A DNA stretch of 6,875 nucleotides, taken from contig CP070771.1 in the NCBI GenBank assembly GCA_020345785.1, positions 1,257,637 to 1,264,511 of the forward strand, read 5' to 3'. The notes under the pieces were generated by a model. It did no database searches and was not told the DNA's origin. It saw nothing but the letters and a program-made list of their open reading frames with translations. This DNA is from Desulfobacterales bacterium (GTDB lineage: Bacteria > Desulfobacterota > Desulfobacteria > Desulfobacterales > JAFDCJ01). Position numbers and translations under genes: made by a program. Shown piece after piece: positions 1 through 5,777 of the stretch (its first letter is position 1; each line of letters begins with the position of its first letter).

Positions 1-37
1 CCGACAACAACCATTGAGCGGCATTGGTCAATTATCG

Positions 38-898
38 CTATTCTTTGATAGCTCCGGCAGTAAGGCCTTGGACGACGTATCGCTGCGCGAAAATAAAGAA
101 AATTATTGAGGGCAGGCTCGCGAACACGCCGACAGCACAGAGTCTGGTCCACTCAACCACTTCATCACCCACAAACTCAAAGATCCCGACGGTAAGAGGC
201 ATCGATTCTTCCGTCTGAGTGAACGTCAGGGCATAGAGAAATTCATTCCAGGTAAAAAGAAAGGTGATTATCGCTCCGGCAGCGATTGCAGTGACGGTGA
301 GCGGCAGCACAACGTAGAAAAATGTCTCGTTTCGGGTAGCTCCGTCTATTTTTGCCGAATCTATCAGCTGGCTAGGAAAGCGATTAAAGGCGTCTATGAG
401 CAGCCATGTGACGATCGGGTAATTAAGATAAACGTTGAGAATGATGAGGGTAACTTTCTTGTTGATGAGGCCCAGCCCTGCAAAAATTGCGAAAAACGGT
501 ATTGTGAGAGAAATAGGAGGGATTATCCTCGTTGCCAGCAATGAGTAAGAGAGAAACCTGCTTCCTCTATATTTGTATCGACTGAAGCCGTACGCGGTAA
601 ACGTAGCTGCCACCACTACAACCGCCACTGTCGAAAGGCTAATAATTAAGGAATTCAAAATAGCTAATGGAATGTTGCTGTTAAAGATTACATCCGCGAA
701 AGCGTTGAGGTCGATATCAGCGGGAATTATTGTCGGCGGCCACATTTCTGTTTCTTCCGGCGTTTTGAACGCCGTCAGAAACATGAGCACAAGCGGTGAT
801 AAAAGGACAACAAATATTATTCCCAAAACTATGTAGACCGTCATGTAGCTTTCAAGAATACGGTCCAGTGCCCTTAATATGTTTTTTTTCGCTGACAT
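38..898 (-). CDS. Carbohydrate-type ABC transporter permease, MalG/UgpE family
   Basis: Inner-membrane permease of a binding-protein-dependent importer, 286 residues, the usual length for this family. Hydrophobic segments lie near residues 20-42, 78-105, 117-141, 146-170, 202-225 and 255-275, which gives six membrane spans. The cytoplasmic EAA loop that docks the ATPase is at residues 178-200, with the conserved IDGA core and the LPL end. FTWNEF at 215-220 and the C-terminal RYVVQGLTAGAIKE are typical of MalG-like subunits. The ATG has an AGAGG ribosome binding site (complement at 907-911) that overlaps the stop codon of the preceding permease gene, and only 12 nt separate the two genes, so they should be cotranscribed and possibly translationally coupled. 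It would pair with the 911-1801 permease. The substrate cannot be read from the sequence: sugar, polyol or glycerol-phosphate-like compounds are usual for the family. No ATPase gene follows within the 37 bases to the window edge. Confidence 0.93.
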   Translation of the reverse strand: MSAKKNILRALDRILESYMTVYIVLGIIFVVLLSPLVLMFLTAFKTPEETEMWPPTIIPADIDLNAFADVIFNSNIPLAILNSLIISLSTVAVVVVAATFTAYGFSRYKYRGSRFLSYSLLATRIIPPISLTIPFFAIFAGLGLINKKVTLIILNVYLNYPIVTWLLIDAFNRFPSQLIDSAKIDGATRNETFFYVVLPLTVTAIAAGAIITFLFTWNEFLYALTFTQTEESMPLTVGIFEFVGDEVVEWTRLCAVGVFASLPSIIFFIFAQRYVVQGLTAGAIKE

Positions 899-910
899 TT
901 ACCGAACCTC

Positions 911-1801
911 TTACTGCTCTCTTCTCATCCACGATAACATAACAATAGAAAAGCCGGAGATACATACAAATACGATGATGCCAATCACGGCTGCCTGGCC
1001 TAAGTTCATAAGCGAAAGCATCCTATCTAAAATGTAGATACCTATATGGTACGTCGCTTTCCCCGGACCACCGCGCGTCATACTCCAGATCGCGTCGATG
1101 GTTCTGAAGGAAAACATGGCCGTTATCAAAACCCCATATAAAATCCCGTTTCGGGCAAGCGGCAGCGTGATATATAAAAATTTCGTTACGGTGGTGGCAC
1201 CGTCGATCGCGGCTGCTTCGTACAGATTTTCATTGATACCGTCCATTGCTGCGAGAATGAAGATGGTCATGAACGGTATTTTAATCCACGCATCGGCAAG
1301 TATGACACCCAGCAGCGCCGTAGTTGAATTGCCAAAGATGTTAATCGGCTCGGACAAAGGTGTTAATTGCACGGCGAGATAATTCATGACGCCGATTGCC
1401 GGATCAAGCAGCCACCTCCATATCAAACCGGAAAGAACTAAAGGAACCGCAAAGGGTAAAATCGCCAACGTTCTGTATAAGGTTGACAACCTTCTAGGGC
1501 CAAGTCGATGCAGTCCATAAGCTATTGTAAGGGCAAATACCAATGATAGAGAGGTAACTCCCAGGCTATATATTCCGGTTGTTTTTAGAGAGTGTGTGAG
1601 AAGCCTGTCCGAGAATATAGTCGAAAAATTTTTAAAGCCCACAAACGCGACTGGAGTTACAAAATTATAGCGAAGAAATGCTAATCCGATTAGAAATATA
1701 ACGGGTAGGACGATCAAAAGGAAGATCAAAAAAATTCCCGGCATCGATAGCAGTCGACCGTACCACTCGTCGGAAATTTTTGTTTTTGATTTTTTATTCA
1801 T
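911..1801 (-). CDS. Carbohydrate-type ABC transporter permease, MalF/UgpA family
   Basis: Partner inner-membrane permease of the importer, 296 residues from the ATG at 1801. After a short charged cytoplasmic start, the first span begins at the LLSMPGIFLIFLLIVLPVI stretch. The EAA loop is at about residues 193-215 (LYEAAAIDGA, then LPL), a near-perfect family motif, and the TRGGPGKAT segment at about 242-250 matches the TxGGPxxAT signature of this subunit type. The frame stays open to a TTG at 1846 (311 residues), which has a GGTGA ribosome-binding-like site 9 nt away. I prefer the ATG because the added 15 residues are hydrophobic and unlike the family N-terminus, and because the TTG start lies at the foot of the 1848-1888 hairpin. 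The ATG itself has only a weak AAGA ribosome binding site, so the start is not certain. The gene lies between the binding-protein gene and the second permease gene on the same strand. Confidence 0.93.
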   Translation of the reverse strand: MNKKSKTKISDEWYGRLLSMPGIFLIFLLIVLPVIFLIGLAFLRYNFVTPVAFVGFKNFSTIFSDRLLTHSLKTTGIYSLGVTSLSLVFALTIAYGLHRLGPRRLSTLYRTLAILPFAVPLVLSGLIWRWLLDPAIGVMNYLAVQLTPLSEPINIFGNSTTALLGVILADAWIKIPFMTIFILAAMDGINENLYEAAAIDGATTVTKFLYITLPLARNGILYGVLITAMFSFRTIDAIWSMTRGGPGKATYHIGIYILDRMLSLMNLGQAAVIGIIVFVCISGFSIVMLSWMRREQ

Positions 1802-1847
1802 ATTCTTAAAAACAGCAAAAATCCAAATCGGTGAAACAAGGAACAAA

Positions 1848-1888
1848 GCAAAGGGTCACCGCCTCACGCCGGCGCGACGACCCTTTGC
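1848..1888 (-). promoter_or_regulatory. Intercistronic stem-loop between binding-protein and permease genes
   Basis: A perfect 10-bp inverted repeat, GCAAAGGGTC (1848-1857) and GACCCTTTGC (1879-1888), encloses a 21-nt GC-rich loop that itself contains the palindrome CGCCGGCG. In the transcribed (minus) direction it is followed by TTTGTTCCTTGTTTC, which is not a clean uridine run, so a full intrinsic terminator is unlikely. In importer operons a hairpin at this position commonly protects the upstream binding-protein mRNA or partly terminates transcription, giving more binding protein than permease. The repeat is seen directly; its function is inferred. Confidence 0.6.
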
Positions 1889-1929
1889 AATAAAGAGCAA
1901 ATCCGGCCTTAGCTGGTGTGATTTACAGA

Positions 1930-1950
1930 AATTTCACCTATGGTGAAATT
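1930..1950 (-). promoter_or_regulatory. Hairpin over the stop codon of the binding-protein gene
   Basis: A perfect 9-bp inverted repeat, AATTTCACC (1930-1938) and GGTGAAATT (1942-1950), with a 3-nt loop. It spans the last codons and the TAG stop (complement at 1938-1940) of the binding-protein gene. It lies about 40 nt before the 1848-1888 stem in transcript order. It could be the 3'-end hairpin of a processed binding-protein mRNA or one arm of an attenuator. The stem is A/T-rich, so its stability is moderate. Confidence 0.5.
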
Positions 1951-3392
1951 GCCGCTATATCATTTGCAAGGTTTTTCAGGGCTTCTTCTATACTAACTTC
2001 TCCGGTAGCTGCCCTTGCCCACCATTCATGTTCGTATTTGATCATCTGATCGCCATTGATCGGCAAAGATTCTCCATATGTTTTCTGGACAGATTCCCGG
2101 CTCACTTCAGGTTTGTAAATCGCTTTTTTAATGCTTTCCATGTCGTACATGGCGGGAACGGCGCATTCATTGCCTTCGAATCCAATTTCGTTCCATTGGG
2201 ATTGAAAACTTCTGTAAAAGTCCAGAAACAAGAACGAGGCAGCTTTCTCTGCTTCGCTGGCGTACTTGTTCACAGACCAAACTACAATTGTGCCGATGCT
2301 TGTTATTCCAATATCGCCCTCTTTCCAGGCCAACTGAGGTCTGAAGTCCCAATCGCCTTTTATCGCCTCCGGCGGATTATCTTTAAAACGGGTCGCATTA
2401 ACAGGCCCCGCAATGAGCATTGCCGCTCTTCCTCTCGCAAACACCTCCGGCGCGTCTGTCCATGACCATCCGAGGGCCTCTTTCGGTATCGCACCCTCCT
2501 TTACCAGGTCAACCCAATATCGAAACATTTCCTTGTAGTCAGGTGAAGTCACATCAAATTTCCCGTCTTTAATGAACCTTCCACCCATCGAGTAAAGGGG
2601 TCCGCTCATCTGATACCAAATATAACGATGGTCTTTTCCAGGAACAGCCAGACCGTACTTATCGGTTTTTTCTGCCACCATTTTAGCTTTTGTCAGAAGT
2701 TCCTGGTAGGTTTTCGGCGGCTCAGGAGAACCGGTAGCTTCCTTCAGAACAGATGGTCTATAAAAGAGGACAAATGGTTTAACGGAAACAAATCCGGAAG
2801 CATAGAAGTGGTCGCCTACCTTTGAGGAACTTACTGCGCCGTCGCCATACAGCTTCTGTACCTCTTCGGGCCAGAAGAAATCCATATTCTCAGCCCAGCC
2901 GGCCGCAGCGATATGGCTCAAACTGGTGAGAGGTGTGTTATGAAGCAGCTGCGGTACACTTCTTTTAGCTGTCATCGCTGCGACCGTCTTTAACCAAAGC
3001 CCCAACTCCTCCATTGCCTGGGCATGGATTTCAATTCCCGTCTTGGCCTCGAAAGCAGCCATTGCAATACCGATTGCCGGGTCGTGGGGAAGTCCCCCAA
3101 AGTTAAAGAAGGAAAGCGAATCAACGCCCTTAACAGCCTCTTGCCATCCTTCGGGCCAAATATACCCTCCAACCGCCACCGTTTTCTTGGGCTGGTCTTT
3201 TAACCACGGTTCTTTATCAATAAATTCCTGCGGAAGCTGGTCCGCCAGCTCAATTCCCTTTAGACGTTCCGCCCACGGTACAGGCTTGTTCCACTGTATT
3301 TGAAGCCATTTTTTTTCACTTGCTCCGGCAACAGAAGTGGTCACCACAAGGACCATAATAATTAAAATTCCGAAAAATGCACTTTTTTTCAT
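1938..3392 (-). CDS. Extracellular solute-binding protein (family 1) of an ABC importer
   Basis: Periplasmic ligand receptor that delivers substrate to the two downstream permeases, 484 residues. The signal peptide has a lysine start, a hydrophobic core at about residues 5-19 and a likely cleavage site after VAGA (about 24). No lipobox cysteine is seen, so the protein is probably soluble in the periplasm. Family features are FEAKTGIEI at 114-122, the FYRPSVLKEATG region at 210-221, TYQELLTKAK near 228-237, the small-residue AMLIAG segment that follows the FARGRA stretch, and the late KAASFLFLDF segment. The mature protein has an N-terminal extension of about 65 residues, rich in W, P and K, before the first beta-strand (LSFFNFGG at 93-100). 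This is longer than usual and may reflect a specialised ligand or partner. The start is well supported: ATG with a full AAAGGAGGT ribosome binding site (3402-3410) 9 nt upstream. The ligand cannot be assigned from sequence alone. Confidence 0.92.
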   Translation of the reverse strand: MKKSAFFGILIIMVLVVTTSVAGASEKKWLQIQWNKPVPWAERLKGIELADQLPQEFIDKEPWLKDQPKKTVAVGGYIWPEGWQEAVKGVDSLSFFNFGGLPHDPAIGIAMAAFEAKTGIEIHAQAMEELGLWLKTVAAMTAKRSVPQLLHNTPLTSLSHIAAAGWAENMDFFWPEEVQKLYGDGAVSSSKVGDHFYASGFVSVKPFVLFYRPSVLKEATGSPEPPKTYQELLTKAKMVAEKTDKYGLAVPGKDHRYIWYQMSGPLYSMGGRFIKDGKFDVTSPDYKEMFRYWVDLVKEGAIPKEALGWSWTDAPEVFARGRAAMLIAGPVNATRFKDNPPEAIKGDWDFRPQLAWKEGDIGITSIGTIVVWSVNKYASEAEKAASFLFLDFYRSFQSQWNEIGFEGNECAVPAMYDMESIKKAIYKPEVSRESVQKTYGESLPINGDQMIKYEHEWWARAATGEVSIEEALKNLANDIAAISP

Positions 3393-3401
3393 TTCAATTG
3401 T

Positions 3402-3410
3402 ACCTCCTTT
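3402..3410 (-). promoter_or_regulatory. Strong ribosome binding site of the binding-protein gene
   Basis: On the minus strand this reads AAAGGAGGT, a near-complete complement of the 16S rRNA tail, 9 nt before the ATG at 3392. It is much stronger than the sites before the two permease genes, which fits the excess of binding protein over permease expected in such importers. Confidence 0.75.
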
Positions 3411-3427
3411 CTTAAATTTTAAGCTCG

Positions 3428-3494
3428 AAAACGATTCTTGTCTCTTTTACCCCCGTCACTGATTGGAAGAATGCACAAGTCTGGTAATCGTTTT
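3428..3494. promoter_or_regulatory. Inverted 9-bp pair, possible LacI-family operator halves
   Basis: AAAACGATT at 3428-3436 and its exact inverse AATCGTTTT at 3486-3494 lie 58 bp apart centre to centre, 36-100 bp upstream of the importer start codon. LacI-family operators are built around a central CG flanked by A-rich and T-rich arms, and these regulators often control sugar importers. Each copy alone is only a partial palindrome. No convincing -35/-10 pair could be fixed between or beside them, so the promoter is not placed. The repeat is seen directly; the operator role is inference. Confidence 0.35.
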
Positions 3495-3943
3495 GAATAG
3501 AAAATCATGGTAAAAAAAGCTATGGGGTAATAACTGTATTTTTTGTAAAATTACACAGTATCTTGCATGTTCAAAAACGCCGACCTGGCTGAATATAGCA
3601 ATATCTGATTAGTAGAGAACTCAAAAAATTTCAAGTTAAAAAAGTAAAGAATCCCGGTCCAACTTCCATCCCGGAGGGCCCTACTTCCCGGCTTCCTGCT
3701 CTTAGAGCCTATCGCTCAGAGAGAGTGCGGATCAGGTTTTCGAGATTAGAATAAAGTCCCTGTCACTATCTCTTTCTTCCTACCATCAGCGAAAAGTGAC
3801 AGATCATGGTTCAGGTCCCTTACAGGGGCCTTCCTCATACCCCCAGCCCTGCTGGTGGTCGCTGTTTTAAAGCGCCTATTCCTATCTTTTTTGTGATTTT
3901 TGGATCCGCTGATTACTTGCTTACATCACAATGTGGTATTACT
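3495..3943. other. Gene-free stretch with repeats, possible mobile-element debris
   Basis: No intact gene is recognised here. It holds three TCCCGG hexamers starting at 3652, 3669 and 3686, exactly 17 bp apart, although the rest of each 17-bp unit is not conserved. It also holds an 8-bp inverted repeat, CTGTCACT (3760-3767) and AGTGACAG (3795-3802), with a 27-nt loop. A minus-strand frame of about 60 codons ending at 3746 is open but has no good start signal and no recognised relatives. A plus-strand frame at 3806-4039 is equally unconvincing. The mix of repeats and broken frames beside a recombinase-like fragment suggests remains of an insertion, but no element ends could be matched. Confidence 0.35.
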
Positions 3944-4048
3944 CTAACCCATGCGACAGGGATATTTGATAATTTCAAGGAACGGTATTATGCCTTGCTG
4001 GAATCGGTGATAATCAAGCCAAATCTTTGTAACTTTTGAAACGTTCAT
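3944..4048 (-). pseudogene. N-terminal fragment resembling a tyrosine recombinase
   Basis: A 34-codon frame starts with ATG at 4048 behind a perfect AAGGAGGT site (4054-4061) with 5-nt spacing, and stops with TAG at 3944-3946. Its first residues, MNVSKVTKIWLDYHR, resemble the start of the SAM-like N-terminal DNA-binding domain of phage and XerC/D-type integrases. The next residues (FQQGIIPFLEII) do not continue the family, and there is no catalytic domain with its R-H-R-Y residues downstream in any frame I could follow. The likely reading is a recombinase gene reduced to its translation start by deletion. The family call rests on about 15 residues and is tentative; a genuine small peptide gene is the alternative, since the ribosome binding site is so good. 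Confidence 0.38.
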
Positions 4049-4073
4049 GATTTACCTCCTTCGGCATTTAAAT

Positions 4074-4101
4074 TTGACATTTAAAAACCGGCTGGAATAA
4101 A
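4074..4101 (+). promoter_or_regulatory. Putative sigma-70 promoter for the oxidase relic
   Basis: A perfect TTGACA (4074-4079), a 16-nt spacer and AATAAA (4096-4101, four of six matches to TATAAT) lie 29 nt before the ATG at 4130. A TAAGGA ribosome binding site at 4117-4122 fits between. The box overlaps a direct repeat of CATTTAAA (4065-4072 and 4078-4085). This is assigned by consensus only. Confidence 0.4.
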
Positions 4102-4129
4102 CGAACGATAGCTGGTTAAGGACGATTCG

Positions 4130-4793
4130 ATGAAAACGGAATATAAATATATCGTCTTGGGGTGTGGCGGTATCGGCAGTGCCGCAACATATTGGCTGGC
4201 CCGCCGGGCGGGCGCCGAGGTGCTGGGGCTGGAGCAGTTTGAATTGGGCCACGTTCATGGCGGCTCGCAGGATCATTCGCGGATTATCCGCCTGACCTAT
4301 CATTATGAGAATTATACGCGCTTAACCCCTCACACCTACACAGCCTGGGCTGCGCTGGAGGCGGAGTCGGCGGTGCAGGTGGTGACCAAAACCGGCGGCA
4401 TTGAACTAGCGCTGAAGGACAGTCCTTATCAACGCCTCAGGACCGGCGGTTACGCCTCAAACACGCACGTATGAAGCCGACGAGGCCCGCGAGCATAAAG
4501 TTGAGGCATGGCTGAAGAAATACATTCCCGGCTTTTTGGGGCCTAAACTGTATACTAAAACCTGCCTGTACACCATGCCCAAAGACCGTAATTTCGTCAT
4601 CGACAGGGTGCCGGAGCATCCCCAAATTATTGTCTGCAACGGTGCCGGGCATGCATACAAGTTTGCCGCCTTGCTGGGTGAAATTCTGAGCCAATTGGCC
4701 ATCAAGGGCCGGACAGAGTATCCCATTGCACCATTTTCGCTCCAGCGCCCGGCCATTAGCGATCCAGACTACCAGGCGACTTTCCACATATAG
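4130..4793 (+). pseudogene. Sarcosine / N-methyl-L-tryptophan oxidase-family gene, internally deleted and frameshifted
   Basis: Relic of a monomeric FAD-dependent amine oxidase that would demethylate an N-methylated amino acid, giving formaldehyde and H2O2. The first frame from the ATG at 4130 (TAAGGA site 7 nt upstream) gives about 102 good residues: a dinucleotide-binding GCGGIG at 11-16, the acidic end of strand 2 at E35, and the family signature HVHGGSQDHSRIIR at 41-54. It then runs into 12 unrelated residues and stops at 4472. A different frame from about 4432 to the TAG at 4791-4793 continues the family C-terminus: PQTRTYEAD, the WLKKYIP helix, KTCLYTMP with the covalent-flavin cysteine (codon 4563-4565), RNFVIDRVPEHP, and GAGHAYKFA. 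Relatives are about 370-390 residues, so roughly 160-190 residues are missing, including the region that carries the oxygen-activating lysine of monomeric sarcosine oxidase. A sequencing indel alone cannot explain this, because a large block is absent. A working product is very unlikely. Confidence 0.85.
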
Positions 4794-5039
4794 TGCCTGA
4801 ACGAAAAGATTTTTTTTCTTGACACTGCTTGAAATCCATTTACGGAATGAATGCCGAAAAAAGAGAGTTGATGTTGAGTAAATATCCTCAATTATCCGGA
4901 AACATTTTGAAACACAACAAGTATAGACTTCCCCGTGACCTTCTGCCGGTCCGATCAATGGATCGCTTAAACAAGCTGCCGAAGCATGAAATTACAATAC
5001 GTCCTTTTCTTGAAAACACGATTCATTTCGGCTTTGAAA
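4794..5039 (+). other. Intervening stretch, no recognisable gene
   Basis: A short run of eight T (4811-4817 and the preceding base) follows the weak inverted repeat CAGGC (4773-4777) and GCCTG (4795-4799) at the end of the oxidase relic. The gap and short stem make this a poor terminator candidate. A plus-strand frame is open from 4829 (ATG at 4847, residues MNAEKRELMLSKYPQLSG onward) and runs past 5040 into the next gene in a different phase. I recognise no family in it, and it has no clear ribosome binding site. It could be another gene fragment. Confidence 0.3.
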
Positions 5040-5581
5040 ATGGGGGTACACATAAAACGCAACAGTACCCCCACAATTCAAAAGTCAGTACTTGCAATCA
5101 TCATTTGCAGCTTCTTGGCGATTTTCTGTGTCCGGCCCCAAATTGCTTTAGCGGCCGCCGTTACATTCCAGAATGACCTGGAAGGCTTCAATGCAGCAAC
5201 CGGGACACCGCTTATTACATTAGATTTCGATTTTTTTTCCGGAACAAATATAGCCGGAACCACGATGAATGGTGTTACATTCACGAGTCCATCCGACAAC
5301 ACACTTGACCTGGTTGCGGGGTCATCCACATTCACCCCTTCCGGGTTCTTCGGCGTTATCAATCCCGAAACAAACCGGCTATTTCCATCCTCCGGCACCA
5401 ATGTTCTTTCCCCCGGATAATCTTCACCGAAACCGATGGCCATGCAATAAACCCTGACGCGAATATCGGGTACGATACGCTGCGTGCTGCGCCTGTCCCC
5501 GTCCCGACTGCAATAGTACTTCTGGGATCGGGAATACTTGGATTTCTAGTAATTGGTCGAAAGAAATTTTTCAGAAATTAA
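5040..5581 (+). pseudogene. PEP-CTERM-type secreted protein gene, internally deleted and frameshifted
   Basis: Relic of an exported, exosortase-processed surface protein. From the ATG at 5040 the product has a basic start (HIKR), a hydrophobic core (SVLAIIICSFLAIF) and a likely signal cleavage near ALA-AA. A mature N-terminus of the kind common in these proteins follows (FQNDLEGFNAATG, ITLDFD, NGVTF, TFTPSGFFGVINPETN, NVLSPG). The frame then stops at 5418. In another phase, from about 5414 to the TAA at 5579-5581, the usual C-terminus appears: IIFTETDG, NIGYDTLR, then VPVPTA, a hydrophobic span (IVLLGSGILGFLVI) and the basic end GRKKFFRN. This is the VPxP/PEP sorting signal. A middle block of very roughly 80 residues, judged from relatives I remember, is missing at 5411-5420 together with the frame. 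The frame is open to an ATG at 4986, but the added residues do not look like a signal peptide. Neither start has a good ribosome binding site. Confidence 0.75.
5041..5073. repeat. Strong hairpin at the start of the PEP-CTERM relic
   Basis: A perfect 9-bp inverted repeat, TGGGGGTAC (5041-5049) and GTACCCCCA (5065-5073), encloses the 15-nt loop ACATAAAACGCAACA. It begins at the second base of the ATG at 5040 and covers the n-region of the signal peptide. It may be an mRNA structure that limits translation, or the end or target site of a mobile element or recombinase. The structure is clear; its role is unknown. Confidence 0.6.
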
Positions 5582-5777
5582 TCAATGATGCGACATTTCA
5601 GCAAGACCCACGCAGCACGAATTCCATCCAGCCATTTTAGCTTTTTTCGGTAATTTAATCATGATATACGGACGGATGGACAGGATCAAGGCCGAAGCGC
5701 ACCAAAAAAAATTGAAATACATCCTCTTCTTTTACTCCCAACTATCTTTTAGTGGAACCAATTTCGAAAAAAAAATA
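5582..5777. other. Convergent intergenic stretch
   Basis: This lies between the plus-strand PEP-CTERM relic and the minus-strand kinase gene. In the kinase transcript the stop codon is followed within 2 bases by a run of nine T (complement at 5767-5775), but no stable upstream stem was found. CCATCC (5624-5629) and GGATGG (5674-5679) are inverted but 44 nt apart. A 42-codon plus frame at about 5660 has no ribosome binding site or recognised family. I see no gene. Confidence 0.4.

Noticed and set aside
2028..2465. Plus-strand 145-codon open frame inside the binding-protein gene
   Set aside because: It is antisense to a well-supported binding-protein gene and its product lacks any domain pattern.
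3806..4039. Plus-strand 77-codon open frame in the gap
   Set aside because: It has no ribosome binding site or recognised family, and it overlaps the better-supported minus-strand recombinase-like start.
4819..4846. TTGACA at 4819-4824 as a promoter for the PEP-CTERM relic
   Set aside because: No acceptable -10 box lies 16-18 nt downstream (TACGGA or ACGGAA only), so the match is probably chance.
4437..4958. Minus-strand 173-codon open frame across the oxidase relic
   Set aside because: The plus strand in the same region encodes clear oxidase-family sequence. The minus product has no recognisable domain and is a shadow.
5078..5443. Minus-strand 121-codon frame antisense to the PEP-CTERM relic
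   Set aside because: The plus strand carries a signal peptide and family segments here; the minus product is a shadow.
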